Shown here: positions 52,931-61,360 of the stretch, in pieces
Position numbering within the stretch: position 1 is the first letter of the stretch
Layout: each line of letters begins with the position of its first letter
Assembly (NCBI GenBank): GCA_963691835.1
Contig: OY829383.1
Coordinates: 2,790,001-2,854,000, forward strand
Origin: G963691835 sp963691835
GTDB lineage: Bacteria; Pseudomonadota; Alphaproteobacteria; Thalassobaculales; Thalassobaculaceae
Reading direction: 5' to 3'
DNA length: 64,000 nucleotides
Notes under the pieces: generated by a model
Seen by the model: the letters and a program-made list of their open reading frames with translations, nothing else
Told to the model about the DNA's origin: nothing
Database searches by the model: none
Made by a program: the position numbers and the translations under genes

Positions 52931-53343
52931 GATTCCACCGCCGAGCGGAGCCCAAGCGCACGGATCAACAGCGTGCGCATTTCGTGGACATCGGCGCAGG
53001 CTTCATCTAGGGCCTGACGTTCCGCTTCCCCAAGCGCTACGTGTTCAGCTTCCGCCGCCGCCAACAGGAGGAAGAGACAGGAGACCTGTTCGGATTTACC
53101 GAGCATGCCCAGCATCTGCCCGAGCAAGGCATAATCAATCGAGGGCGCGCGGGCGGCTTTGCGCGGCGTCTCATCATCGCCAAGCAGTTTGGCGCGGATA
53201 TAGCGCCCAAGCGGACGGCTTCCCGCCTTGCGTTCCAGCCAGGCGCGCTCTTCCGCGCTCAGCCGGATCGAGAACGGGGCCGGGCGCTTGTGTTTCGCCG
53301 AGTGCGTTGATTGCCCGAAGGTTGGTTTGATGGAGGAAGTCAC
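52927..53343 (-). CDS. MobC-like mobilization accessory protein
   Basis: A 138-residue protein. GTG 53343 is favoured because GGGAGGAG lies 8 bases upstream; ATG 53361 is the alternative. FSIRLSAEERAWLERKAGSR and PLGRYIRAKLLG near residues 25-55 form a ribbon-helix-helix-like DNA-binding region as in MobC/relaxosome proteins. A helical C-terminus follows. It overlaps the relaxase start and the upstream 39-residue gene's stop, so the three are translationally coupled. It probably helps the relaxase bind oriT. Confidence 0.72.
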   Translation of the reverse strand: MTSSIKPTFGQSTHSAKHKRPAPFSIRLSAEERAWLERKAGSRPLGRYIRAKLLGDDETPRKAARAPSIDYALLGQMLGMLGKSEQVSCLFLLLAAAEAEHVALGEAERQALDEACADVHEMRTLLIRALGLRSAVES

Positions 53344-53459
53344 GGCGCAGGCTCCTCCCATTCGCTGGGGATAGTCTCTTCAAGCGCCTTTAGCTGCTCT
53401 TCCCAATCTGCTAATTCTTGAAAGAGGGAGTTCAAACTTTCTCCCTCAAGCAGCACCAT
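53340..53459 (-). CDS. 39-residue acidic small protein upstream of mobC
   Basis: ATG 53459 has AGGAAAAA just upstream. Codons run MVLLEGESLNSLFQELADWE, continue to WEEPAP, and the TGA overlaps the MobC-like GTG start (GTGA). It is helical and acidic, with Leu/Trp spaced like an amphipathic helix. It is too short for most gene finders. It may be a coupling leader or a small relaxosome partner. Confidence 0.5.
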   Translation of the reverse strand: MVLLEGESLNSLFQELADWEEQLKALEETIPSEWEEPAP

Positions 53460-53579
53460 TTTTTCCTGAAGTTAGACACTCTTTGAATCGTCAGACACTT
53501 ATGAGCGTTCTGACGTTCTCTAGGTGTCCTCGCGCCGGGGATGATTTTCTGGCCTCGCGGTTGCGGCCGTAGCTTTTCA

Positions 53580-53720
53580 TCGACGGCCTGGATCACATGG
53601 TCTCGATGATCATTGGGAAAGGCTCAGGTCATCATGGCGGGCCTCCAATCCCAGCCATCACGATGAAACAGATTCCGACCCAGAACGGAATCCCCACGAG
53701 TCAATCAGGTCCGACTAAGC
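53580..53720 (-). mobile_element. Diverged IS630-family 5' end remnant
   Basis: Read on the minus strand, GGCTGGGATTGGAGGCC is identical to the sequence before the transposase start at 1140-1156, and the bases around it match in patches (TCGTGGGGAT, TCGGA-CTG-TTCA-CGT). A broken start of the transposase (MMT, then AFPNDHRDHVIQAVDE after a stop) follows. TTAGTCGGACCTGATTGA (53701-53718) may be its end repeat. It lies between the mobilization genes and the TRAP genes. Confidence 0.55.
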
Positions 53721-53792
53721 TCCAGCACTCTCGTCTGGATGTTCCCGCGCAACCTAGCCTTTTGAGGGCCCGAACACCGGAGGCCAACGTCG

Positions 53793-55112
53793 TTATGTCC
53801 TCATTAGGCTTGGCAGCCAGGTGATGATCCCCGGGAACATCATGCACAGACCGAGCCCCAGTAACATGAGAAAGACGAAAGGCGTCGCCGACCTGTAGAT
53901 GTCCCACATGGTCACCCCAGGCGGGACGACTGCCTTCATGTAAAACAGATTGAACCCGAATGGCGGCGTCAGAAACGCGAGTTCCATGTTGATGACGAAC
54001 AGGATCGCGAACCAAAGCGGATCGAAGCCGAGCGACGTGACGATTGGGAAGAAGATCGGGGCCGTAAGCAGAACGATCCCGGTCGGGTCAAAGAACATGC
54101 CGAGCACGATCAGGATCAGCATCATGACGACGATCGCCATCCACGGATCACCGACGCCCGTGATGAGGTCGCCGACCAGTGACGAAGCGCCCGTCACGGC
54201 ATAAAGGGCCGTGAAGACCGACGCCGCGAAGACGATCCAGATCACCATGGCGCTGAGGCGAAGCGTGATGAACAGAGCCGACGTGAAGTTATCCCAAGTG
54301 AAAGAGCGCTTGACGAGCGCACAAAGGATCGCGCCGAGTGCCCCGATCGCGGACGCCTCGCTGGGTGTGGCGAGGCCGAAGAACATCGATCCCATCACGG
54401 CGAAGACGAGGAGAACCGGCAGGAGCAATGCGCCGAGAAGCCGAAGGCGCTTGTTCCATGATAGCCTCTCGTGATCCGGGACTGCGGGGCCAAGGTCCTT
54501 CTGGAAGTAACACCGGATCAGGATGTACAGGACGAACAGCCCGCTCAGCAGCAGTCCGGGCAGGACGCCTGCGATGAACATCTGGCCGATCGACTGGCGC
54601 GACGTCAGTGCCAGGATGATCATCAGAACGCTTGGCGGGATCAGGATCCCGAGCGAGCCGCCGGCCGAGATACAGCCGAGCGCTATATCCTTCTTGTAGC
54701 CGCGCTTGAGCATCGAAGGCAGCGCGATCAGCCCCATGGATGTCGTGGCTGCACCACTGATGCCGACCATGGCGGCAAACTTCGTGCAAATCAGCACCGT
54801 CCCAGCGGCCAGCCCGCCACGCAGGCCGCCCATCCAGTGGTACATGAGATCGTACATGTCCTCGGCGATGCCACATCGTTGTAACATCGCCCCCATAAAT
54901 ATGAACATTGGTACGGCGACCAATAAGAATTGGTCCATGACCATGTATGTTCGTTTCTCGAGGATCGGCAGTGCCTGCGGTCCCCAGAGGAAGATGATGA
55001 AGAAGGTCGCAACGCCACCGATGGCGAAGACCAGCGGCACACCCATCAGAAGCAGGACCATGAGGCTCCCGAACAGGATTATCGTCAGCCATTCAGGCCC
55101 GAGTTCTGCCAT
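53793..55112 (-). CDS. TRAP transporter large permease (DctM family), second system
   Basis: A 439-residue protein of normal length. ILFGSLMVLLLMGVPLVFA near the start, MFIFMGAMLQRCGI, SGAATTSMGLIALP, SLGILIPPSVLMIILALTS (PPS), TPSEASAIGALGAIL, FFDPTGIVLLTAPIFFPI and LTPPFGFNLFYMKAVVP are DctM-type segments; about 12 helices. It is more similar to keto acid/lactate-type DctM in its PPSVLMI region. It lies at the end of a dctPQM operon whose dctP is broken, so the transporter may not work. Confidence 0.9.
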   Translation of the reverse strand: MAELGPEWLTIILFGSLMVLLLMGVPLVFAIGGVATFFIIFLWGPQALPILEKRTYMVMDQFLLVAVPMFIFMGAMLQRCGIAEDMYDLMYHWMGGLRGGLAAGTVLICTKFAAMVGISGAATTSMGLIALPSMLKRGYKKDIALGCISAGGSLGILIPPSVLMIILALTSRQSIGQMFIAGVLPGLLLSGLFVLYILIRCYFQKDLGPAVPDHERLSWNKRLRLLGALLLPVLLVFAVMGSMFFGLATPSEASAIGALGAILCALVKRSFTWDNFTSALFITLRLSAMVIWIVFAASVFTALYAVTGASSLVGDLITGVGDPWMAIVVMMLILIVLGMFFDPTGIVLLTAPIFFPIVTSLGFDPLWFAILFVINMELAFLTPPFGFNLFYMKAVVPPGVTMWDIYRSATPFVFLMLLGLGLCMMFPGIITWLPSLMRT

Positions 55113-55145
55113 GAACGTTCTCCTTGGGACTTCTCAGTGGGGCGC

Positions 55146-55709
55146 TCAGTTGGATGGCGCATTCGGCTGGAGGCCGGGGATGTTCACACGGATCGGGAAG
55201 TAGTCATCCTGGCCCGTGAGGACGGTGGCAATGTCGCGGATCAGCTTGGCGAGGACCTGCATCAGCAGCAGGAAGCAGCCGATGGGCAGCGTGGTACGCA
55301 GCGGATAGATGACCGGCTGCCAGTGCGACATGGTGGTCTCGGCGATCTGCCAAGACAAGATCGTGCGCTGGAGCGCGAACCAGAACAGCACACCCAGGAA
55401 GAGAAAGATGAAGCCCGACGTCAGAACATCCAGAAGTGCGCGCCAGCGTGGTGGCAGACGCCCCCAGATGATGTCGACGTTGACATGTCCGCCGGCCAGA
55501 TGCGTGTAGGCGCCGCCAAGCACGATGTAGCCACCGTAGAGGAACAGCGACACCTCGTAGGCCCAGAGAGAGGGTGAATTGAAGAAGTATCGGAGCACGA
55601 TCTCCCAGATCATGATGCAGAGCATCGGAACGATCAGGAACGCGACGACCCAAGCGAATTTGGCATTCAGCCAGTCAGTAAAGCGCAGATAGGCCTCGAT
55701 GATCTTCAT
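55146..55709 (-). CDS. TRAP transporter small permease (DctQ family), second system
   Basis: A 187-residue protein with four membrane helices: WVVAFLIVPMLCIMIWEIVL, VSLFLYGGYIVLGGAYTHLA, LTSGFIFLFLGVLFWFALQ and LPIGCFLLLMQVLAKLIRD. PSLWAYEVSLFLYGG and GGHVNVDIIWGRLP match the DctQ helix 2-3 signature. It is 33 bases upstream of dctM and downstream of the interrupted dctP. Confidence 0.87.
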   Translation of the reverse strand: MKIIEAYLRFTDWLNAKFAWVVAFLIVPMLCIMIWEIVLRYFFNSPSLWAYEVSLFLYGGYIVLGGAYTHLAGGHVNVDIIWGRLPPRWRALLDVLTSGFIFLFLGVLFWFALQRTILSWQIAETTMSHWQPVIYPLRTTLPIGCFLLLMQVLAKLIRDIATVLTGQDDYFPIRVNIPGLQPNAPSN

Positions 55710-55726
55710 CCGGTCCCTCCCATACG

Positions 55727-55814
55727 CGTGACTCGGTGAGTCACGTCACCAGCCATGTTCACCGGCATCGGCGAAAATGACATGGAAAGCACGATGCGCC
55801 GGGGCGCATCGTGC
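55727..55814 (-). terminator. Two perfect hairpins between dctP and dctQ of the second TRAP operon
   Basis: GCACGATGCGCC (55789-55800) pairs perfectly with GGCGCATCGTGC (55803-55814), a 12-bp stem. In the minus direction it follows the dctP stop and is followed by TTTCC. CGTGACTC (55727-55734) with GAGTCACG (55738-55745) is a second 8-bp stem near dctQ. These parallel the single hairpin between dctP and dctQ of the first system. Confidence 0.75.
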
Positions 55815-55842
55815 GATTTCTTCTATCGGAAGAACGTCTCGG

Positions 55843-56997
55843 TCAGACCGGCAACTGCTTCGGACCGTAGTAGCCGCGATACATCTCGCGGGCCTGGCTG
55901 TAGATCTCGATCATCTTGTCGATGTGGGGCATGCTGCCCTTCTTCGAGACGAACTGTTGCCAGCACCAATCGGCGGCTTCCCGAAGCTCATCCGCCGGCA
56001 TCATGATCGTCTCCATGCCGCCCTCTTCGAGGACCTTTCGGCCGCGCACGTCGGTGGCGATGGTCAGAGCCGTGATGTCGAGATTGTAGACCCGAGCAGC
56101 CGTGTGCAGGACCTCCTGCAGATGGGCCGGCATCTCGTTATAGGTCGACAGGTTCATGATGATCTCGGTCACGTCGTAGGGCACGACCGACGGATTGATG
56201 TAGTAGTCACAGATCTCATGCATCTTCATGCCGGCCCAGGCGTCAGGCGCACCGAAGGCGGCTGCATCGAGGATCCGGGTCTGGATCGCCGTGTAGACCT
56301 CTCCCCCTGGCACTGTGGCGATCGACGCGCCGTTCTTGACCAACCACTCGGCCCAGATGCCGAAGGCGCGAACCTTCATGCCCTCGAAATCCTTGAAGCT
56401 GCGGACTTCCTTGGTCGAGACCATCGCGCCCCACTCGTCCGATCAGGTGTAGGCGATGTGCGCGACATTGTGCGGCGCGTAGGCTTCCTGCCAGAGTTCC
56501 TTCAACCCCATGTAATGGTAGATGTTCTCGAAGAACTCCACGTTGGTGTTGGGGAAGAACGGCACGGCCCAAAGGAACTCGCCGACCGGCACGGTGCCGC
56601 GGTGGTAGATCGAGGCGGTCACCGCCATGTCGGCGACACCCATGCCGACGCCCGAGAACGTCTCGCCGATGCCCAGAAGCACCTCTGCGTCGAAGTTCGT
56701 AACCTCGATTTGGCCGTTCGACAGCGTGTTGATGCGCTCAACGAACTTTCTCGTGGCCTCGTCTTGCGACTCAATGCCAATGCCGGTCCAGTTGCTCTGG
56801 AGCTTCAGCTTGTAAGTCTTGTTGGCAGCCTTTGCGATCGTTGGGGCAGCAAGCAGGGCGGTCCCGGCACCGACTGCACCGACGGTGGTCTTGAGATAGT
56901 CACGCCGGTTCACAGGCTTCCTCGCGCCGCGGGTATCGCCGTCCGTTGACGTGGAAACCCGAGACGATTCTGGCTTACCGATTTCGTCTTGTGACAT
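55843..56997 (-). pseudogene. TRAP solute-binding protein (DctP family) with in-frame TGA
   Basis: From ATG 56997 the frame gives a Tat-like signal (RRDYLKTTVGAVGAGTALLA) and a DctP N-terminal half ending HNVAHIAYT at 56446. A TGA at 56443-56445 interrupts it. The same frame continues SDEWGAMVSTKEVRSF with FEGMKVRAFGIWAEWL and VPGGEVYTAIQTRILDAAAF to the true stop at 55843. Total 385 codons, the same as the first DctP. One base change from CGA or TGG could make this TGA; a sequencing error is possible. The binding protein is probably lost. Confidence 0.85.
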
Positions 56998-57117
56998 GAA
57001 GTTCCTCCCATCAGTTGTTTGTTTTGTCAGGCAACAGTCGCACAAAACCGGCCAAAGGCAACCGTGAATCATCGTGGCTTCGAGGGCTTTGACCTGCACT
57101 CCCCAGTTGAAGCCCAT

Positions 57118-57537
57118 GCTTGACGATATTGCTCTGGGAATCTGATTAAAATATCAGAACGTTGTGGCTTGGGCCCGCGAAAGTGGTCCGGGCTGTAATT
57201 AAAGCTTTGGGCATATCGAGGTTTTGAAGAGGTCGATGTCAACCTGAAGCGATACACGCCAAAATAGATCTTCGAGATGCTGCGTGAGGCCGAGTTTCGG
57301 CTGGGCCAGGGAGTGACGGTCGGTGAGCTTTGCATAGCCTATGGGTGTCCAAGCACCGGGCCTGTCTGGTTCTCGCCCAATACCTTTTGGACAGAGCGCA
57401 AGATCCCGGAGGGATGAGTGGAAGAAGATGTCCTGGCTCGGACTATCGTCTAGCTCGGCTACGGATCGGCAGTTCCCGGAGGTCAGACACCTTTCATGAA
57501 CGAATGGGTTGCTCTGATTGGAAGAGAACGGGGTTCC
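57118..57537. other. Gene-poor right end of the integrated element
   Basis: About 420 bases without an intact gene. The left part should hold the dctP promoter (AT-rich near 57120-57150). A short IS3 remnant lies at 57244-57350 (listed separately). From about 57360 to the attachment repeat no feature is recognised. Confidence 0.5.
57244..57350 (+). pseudogene. IS3-family orfA N-terminal remnant
   Basis: The frame from 57244 reads LKRYTPK, then a TAG, then IFEMLREAEFRLGQGVTVGE and LCIAYG, which is the standard beginning of IS3-family OrfA (KRYTPEQIFEMLREAE). The stop and the absence of everything downstream show that it is a decayed scrap at the edge of the element. Confidence 0.6.
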
Positions 57538-57579
57538 TAATGATGGGGTTGGGGGTTCGAGTCCCTCCTGCGGCACTAT
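57538..57579. repeat. attR-type direct repeat (partial tRNA-Thr 3' end)
   Basis: A 42-bp copy of 31219-31260 with two C-to-T changes (57550 and 57577). It covers the 3' anticodon strand, T-arm and acceptor 3' end of tRNA-Thr without the 5' half, the usual far-end scar of tRNA-targeted integration. Confidence 0.92.
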
Positions 57580-57844
57580 ATTTTCTGAGATTCTTGGCCC
57601 GGCGGAGATGTCGTGGTCCGGCAGATTGTGGCTGCCCTCAGTCCATCTTGGCCCGCAGGCCATACCGCCTGACGATTTGCTGGCGTCCATTGGTTGGTTC
57701 GGTGTTGCGCGGGCCATTCCGGACGTCCACATAGAGTCAGTATTCCATGGTTCCCGGCAGTGAACGTCAACGTTCCCGCGCTGGCCGCGGGACAGTTCTG
57801 AGTGCTCCATCATCCGGGAAACCATTGGTTCGGTGAGGTTCGAT
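57580..57844. other. Intergenic flank right of the element
   Basis: A 265-base stretch with no recognisable gene, RNA or repeat. It contains two occurrences of CCATTGGTT-like words (about 57690 and 57823) before the DUF2237 gene. Confidence 0.4.
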
Positions 57845-58216
57845 ATGGCCGTGATCGCCGCCAGAAACATCTTAGGCGATGACTTGTGCTTGTGTTGTTC
57901 CGATCCCAAAACCGGCTTCTTTCGAGATGGCTACTGCAACACAAACCATATGGACCAAGGGACCCACGTGATCTGCGCGTTGGTCACCGAAGAGTTCCTG
58001 GCGTTCACGAAATCGCGGGGCAATGATCTCTCTACGCCGAGGCCCGAATACCAGTTCCCCGGGCTTTCGCCGGGTGACGGCTGGTGTTTGTGCGTCCTGC
58101 GGTGGAAAGAGGCGCATGAGGCGGGTGTGGCCCCCCCGATAAAGGCCCAGTCAACGCATGAACGCGCCCTTGAGTTTGTGCCGCTGGAAACGCTCGCCGA
58201 CTATCGTATCGATTAG
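57845..58216 (+). CDS. DUF2237 family protein
   Basis: A 123-residue protein; ATG 57845 (MAVIAARNILGDD) follows GAGGTT. The family signature is clear: CCSDPKTGFFRDGYCNT near residue 20, TEEFLAFTKSRGNDLSTPRP, FPGLSPGDGWCLCVLRWKEA and GVAPPIKAQSTHERALE. DUF2237 proteins are small, widespread and of unknown function, with conserved cysteines that suggest metal or redox roles. The three following genes are in the same direction. Confidence 0.9.
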   Translation: MAVIAARNILGDDLCLCCSDPKTGFFRDGYCNTNHMDQGTHVICALVTEEFLAFTKSRGNDLSTPRPEYQFPGLSPGDGWCLCVLRWKEAHEAGVAPPIKAQSTHERALEFVPLETLADYRID

Positions 58217-58234
58217 CCAAACGAAAGCATTGCC

Positions 58235-59041
58235 GTGAGGACTTTTCCGCCGGAACGGATCGTATGCCTGACAGAAGAGACCGTTGAAACGATCTATCTC
58301 TTGGGTGAGGAGGATCGCATCGTCGGTGTTTCAGGCTACGCGGTGAGACCGTCGCGTGTTCGCCGTGAGAAACCGCGCGTGTCGGCTTTCACCTCGGCGG
58401 ATATTCCAAAGATCCTGGCGCTGGAGCCGGATCTTGTCCTGACGTTCTCGGACCTACAGGCTGAGATTGCCGCGGAACTGATCCGGCGGGGGATCACGGT
58501 TGTTTCGTACAATCAGCGCGACATCGCCGGAATTCTTGCGATGATCCGGCACTTGGGCGCCACGATTGGTCAGCCTGAGAGAGCGGATGCTCTCGCCGGA
58601 GAGTACGAAGCCCGTTTAGCCAGAGTCTCCGCGGGTGTGCCGAGTGGTTGCCGTCCGATTGTGTACTTCGAGGAATGGGACGAACCGATGATCTCAGGCA
58701 TCAAATGGGTGTCCGAGCTTGTTGAAATCGCTGGCGGGCGCGAAGCGTTCCCAGACCGGGCGACCGAAGGAGGTGCTCGCGACCGGATCGTCACATCGGA
58801 TCAGGTCGTCGAAGCCGCCCCGGATCTCATCCTTGCATCATGGTGCGGCAAGAAAGTTCGCCCTGAGAAGATAGCGGCGCGACCTGGTTGGCAGGTGATT
58901 CCAGCCGTGCGCGACGGACGTATTGTAGAGATCAAATCACCGCTTATCCTCCAGCCTGGCCCAGCCGCCCTGACGGACGGTCTGGACGCAATTTCCGCGG
59001 CGTTGAATCATCTTCCAAAGGAGAGGCACGAATGGGCGTAG
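58235..59041 (+). CDS. BtuF-like periplasmic-binding-fold protein without signal peptide
   Basis: A 268-residue protein from GTG 58235. RIVCLTEETVETIYLLGEED, VSAFTSADIPKILALEPDLV, LTFSDLQAEIAAELIRRG and EWDEPMISGIKWVSELVEIA match cobalamin/heme-type substrate-binding proteins of ABC importers (helical-backbone fold). No signal peptide or lipobox precedes the domain, so it is probably cytoplasmic, as in a known subgroup of cobalamin-binding-like proteins. It overlaps the DUF1289 gene by 10 bases. Confidence 0.8.
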   Translation: MRTFPPERIVCLTEETVETIYLLGEEDRIVGVSGYAVRPSRVRREKPRVSAFTSADIPKILALEPDLVLTFSDLQAEIAAELIRRGITVVSYNQRDIAGILAMIRHLGATIGQPERADALAGEYEARLARVSAGVPSGCRPIVYFEEWDEPMISGIKWVSELVEIAGGREAFPDRATEGGARDRIVTSDQVVEAAPDLILASWCGKKVRPEKIAARPGWQVIPAVRDGRIVEIKSPLILQPGPAALTDGLDAISAALNHLPKERHEWA

Positions 59042-59916
59042 TCAGTCCTTGTGTGGGCATCTGCAAGCTTGATGAGCGCACCGGATACTGTGTTGGCTGT
59101 GCGAGAACGGGCGACGAGATTGCCGACTGGCGCGAAAAGACTGAGGCGTGGCGGGCTGCCGTTTGGCAGGTCTTGCCCGACCGTTTTGATGCGCTGGGCG
59201 TCGCGTGCCGTCGTCTGCCTTGGACGACTGACGATATTCGGACGTTCGTGCTGAGGAGCCTTGAGGAGGGCCAAGGCACATGGGCTGTCGGCGTCGTCGG
59301 GGCGGTTGGTGACTTCGCTGCGGCTCCGGGTCAGGCCATCGATGTTCGGACCGACGGAGAGTCAATCATCGCGACCACGGCTGGCGGAAGGCTTAACTTC
59401 AGGATCGATGATCATGTTCGGGCGTTGACGTTTGGGCCCACGGACACGCAAGCCGGGCCGGATCGCATCGTGCTCGCTGTCAAGCGGAGCCGCTGGCGCC
59501 ACAACGCCGCCGACAGGCTCACGCCGCTCGGCAAGGATCTTGATGCGATCTTGTCCGAAGACAACGATGCGTCCCTCTTTGATCTTGGCCTCGGACGGAA
59601 AGAGGTCCGCTTTTGTGTGCGGGTCCGGCCGGGCGAAGCGCATGATGTTTTGTCTAGGGCGAGCGGAAGCGCTTTTCCAGCAAATCTGGCTCAGATTGGG
59701 GCGTCGCTATTAAACGAAAGCCCTGCACGCGTGATCGAAACAGCACTCGGTCGTATCGAGGTTCTGACGCCAATCCCAATGCCGGGCGGGAAGTCCCCTC
59801 CGGGACCGCACACGCATCTTTTGCCGGATCATCTTGCGACGGGGCGCGCGATGCCGGTCGGCATGGATCTGCCCAGCGCCTATGTCCCTGGGGCGATCTA
59901 TTATCCGCCGCGGTGA
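59032..59916 (+). CDS. DUF1289-containing protein with unknown C-terminal domain
   Basis: A 294-residue protein; ATG 59032 (MGVVSPCVGICKLDE) is chosen because the DUF1289 motif begins there; GAGAGGCACGA precedes it. Residues 5-40 have SPCVGICKLDERTGYCVGCA, a four-Cys motif probably binding metal. A domain of about 240 residues follows with ETALGRIEVLTPIPMPGGKS, then PPGPHTHLLPDHLATGRAMP, which looks enzymatic but I do not recognise it. Most DUF1289 proteins are only about 70 residues, so this is a fusion. It is translationally linked to the BtuF-like gene. Confidence 0.75.
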   Translation: MGVVSPCVGICKLDERTGYCVGCARTGDEIADWREKTEAWRAAVWQVLPDRFDALGVACRRLPWTTDDIRTFVLRSLEEGQGTWAVGVVGAVGDFAAAPGQAIDVRTDGESIIATTAGGRLNFRIDDHVRALTFGPTDTQAGPDRIVLAVKRSRWRHNAADRLTPLGKDLDAILSEDNDASLFDLGLGRKEVRFCVRVRPGEAHDVLSRASGSAFPANLAQIGASLLNESPARVIETALGRIEVLTPIPMPGGKSPPGPHTHLLPDHLATGRAMPVGMDLPSAYVPGAIYYPPR

Positions 59917-59953
59917 TGGCTAAAGTCCAAATGGATAAAGCTGATCAGGTTGC

Positions 59954-61114
59954 CTAAGCAGTTTCGACCTGTGCCGCGTCGGTCGGATACCACCACTCAC
60001 CCCCAACGACCACGCCTTCAGAGACGATCTTCTGCTTACCTTCGAGGTGTTCGCCGACAACGTCGACATAGTCAAACGCGCCATCCCTTACCGACAGAAC
60101 GGTCGCGTCACCAACGGAGCCGGGCTTGAGGGATCCGAGTTCGGGTCTTCTCAACGCCATCGCGGCGTTCACGGTTGACGCTTCGATGACCTTGTCGAGC
60201 GGCATTCCCATGCACAGGAACTTCGACATCGTTGTCACCTGATCGAAAGCTGGCCCTTCGATGCAAAGGGAGTGGACATCCGACGAAATCGTGTCCGGCG
60301 GGAAACCGTTCGCCAGCATTGCCCGCGCCGTCTTGAACGCGAACGATCCCATGCCGTGGCCGATATCGAAAAGGACGCCGCGTTTGCGGGCTTCGAGGAC
60401 AACTGGTTTGACGGCACCTTGAGCGTTGCAGGGCGTGTTCGGGAACGGTCGAAACGCATGGGTGAGGATGTCGCCCGGCCTAAGCGCCGAAACAATGTCC
60501 TCATAGCTCGGCGGCGGATGGTCGATATGCGCCATCAGCGGTAAGCCGACCTGATCGGCGACCTCGAGCGCCATCTGCAGCGCATTCCACCCTTGGGTGC
60601 CCGAGGAATGGCGGCCGCACCGCACTTTGATGCCGACGATCACATCGCGATGGGCGTCGGCAACTTCGGCGCATTCTGCCGGCGCCATCAACCGGATCTC
60701 CTCGCTTTCGCCCACCATCACCGTCTTCGAGAACCCATAGATGCCGGCGAACGACACATGCAGATACGCCAAGATGCGGACCTGACACGGATCGATGACA
60801 TGCCGGCGGAAGCCGAGGAAGTTCCCGGGCCCTGCGCTGCCGGTGTCGACGGACGTTGTGACGCCACTCATGCGGCAGAAGTCCTCAGCGTCGATCCCGA
60901 GCGACGTACCGCCCCAGTAAACATGGGTATGCAGATCGATGAGACCCGGCGAGACGATGTACCCGCTAACGTCACGGACTTCCCGTGCCTCTGCTGCGAG
61001 ATTGTCACCGACCGCGGCGGTCTTCCCGTCGAGGAAGGCAACGTCCTTGACCGCGTCCAGGTTTGCCGACGGGTCGATGACCCGACCGCCTTTCAGAACC
61101 AGATCGTACTTCAC
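59954..61114 (-). CDS. Amidohydrolase-superfamily metallohydrolase (deacetylase type)
   Basis: A 386-residue protein. LVLKGGRVIDPSANLD and the metal motif VSPGLIDLHTHVYWGG near residue 55, IKVRCGRHSSG (a candidate position for a bridging carboxylate or equivalent), LMAHIDHPPPSYEDI, THAFRPFPN, FDIGHGMGSF and TISSDVHSL. These fit the dihydroorotase-like amidohydrolase/deacetylase subgroup of the superfamily. The substrate is an amide or cyclic amide, not determinable here. Alone on this strand before the beta-lactamase-like gene. Confidence 0.82.
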   Translation of the reverse strand: MKYDLVLKGGRVIDPSANLDAVKDVAFLDGKTAAVGDNLAAEAREVRDVSGYIVSPGLIDLHTHVYWGGTSLGIDAEDFCRMSGVTTSVDTGSAGPGNFLGFRRHVIDPCQVRILAYLHVSFAGIYGFSKTVMVGESEEIRLMAPAECAEVADAHRDVIVGIKVRCGRHSSGTQGWNALQMALEVADQVGLPLMAHIDHPPPSYEDIVSALRPGDILTHAFRPFPNTPCNAQGAVKPVVLEARKRGVLFDIGHGMGSFAFKTARAMLANGFPPDTISSDVHSLCIEGPAFDQVTTMSKFLCMGMPLDKVIEASTVNAAMALRRPELGSLKPGSVGDATVLSVRDGAFDYVDVVGEHLEGKQKIVSEGVVVGGEWWYPTDAAQVETA

Positions 61115-61360
61115 GGGGCAATCCTCCAGTCCACATCAGGTGGCCGCTTGGCACCCGCCTGAATCTCGGTCATCACCGATGCTAGTTCATTGCCCGCGCC
61201 ACGGCCAAGCGGATCGGAACGCGGATAAACCCGGTGCGGCTACTGCCAAGGCCCAATGGTCACGAGCAGACAGCGGGCTAGGTCAAATCTTTTCGGGCAA
61301 TGTGTACGCTCACCACCAAGTCTGGGACGAGGCCGGATCTCCCGCGCTTCGGCAGCGCCG

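Larger units (their letters stand above)
31219..57579. mobile_element. Integrative mobilizable element of about 26.3 kb in tRNA-Thr
   Basis: It is bounded by 42-bp direct repeats that differ at two positions, one inside intact tRNA-Thr and one at 57538-57579. Just inside the left end is a large serine recombinase. Cargo and transfer genes are a TraG/VirD4-like coupling protein, a relaxase, a MobC-like protein, ArdC, a resolvase, a Type ISP restriction-modification enzyme and a GHKL ATPase, plus a TRAP transporter in the right arm. No VirB4, VirB6 or pilin-like gene is visible, so transfer would need a helper. The right arm beyond 53.5 kb may be a separate acquisition. Confidence 0.8.

Noticed and set aside
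56443..56445. TGA in dctP as selenocysteine
   Set aside because: DctP is not a selenoprotein family and no nearby SECIS-like hairpin follows the codon.
57580..57844. Possible gene in the right flank of the element
   Set aside because: Short frames cross it but none has a start, ribosome site or recognisable domain.
57199..57909. Minus-strand 236-codon frame across the right attachment site
   Set aside because: It contains the antisense tRNA signature EGLEPPTPSL and decayed IS3 sequence; not a gene in the integrated state, though noted for the circular-junction idea.
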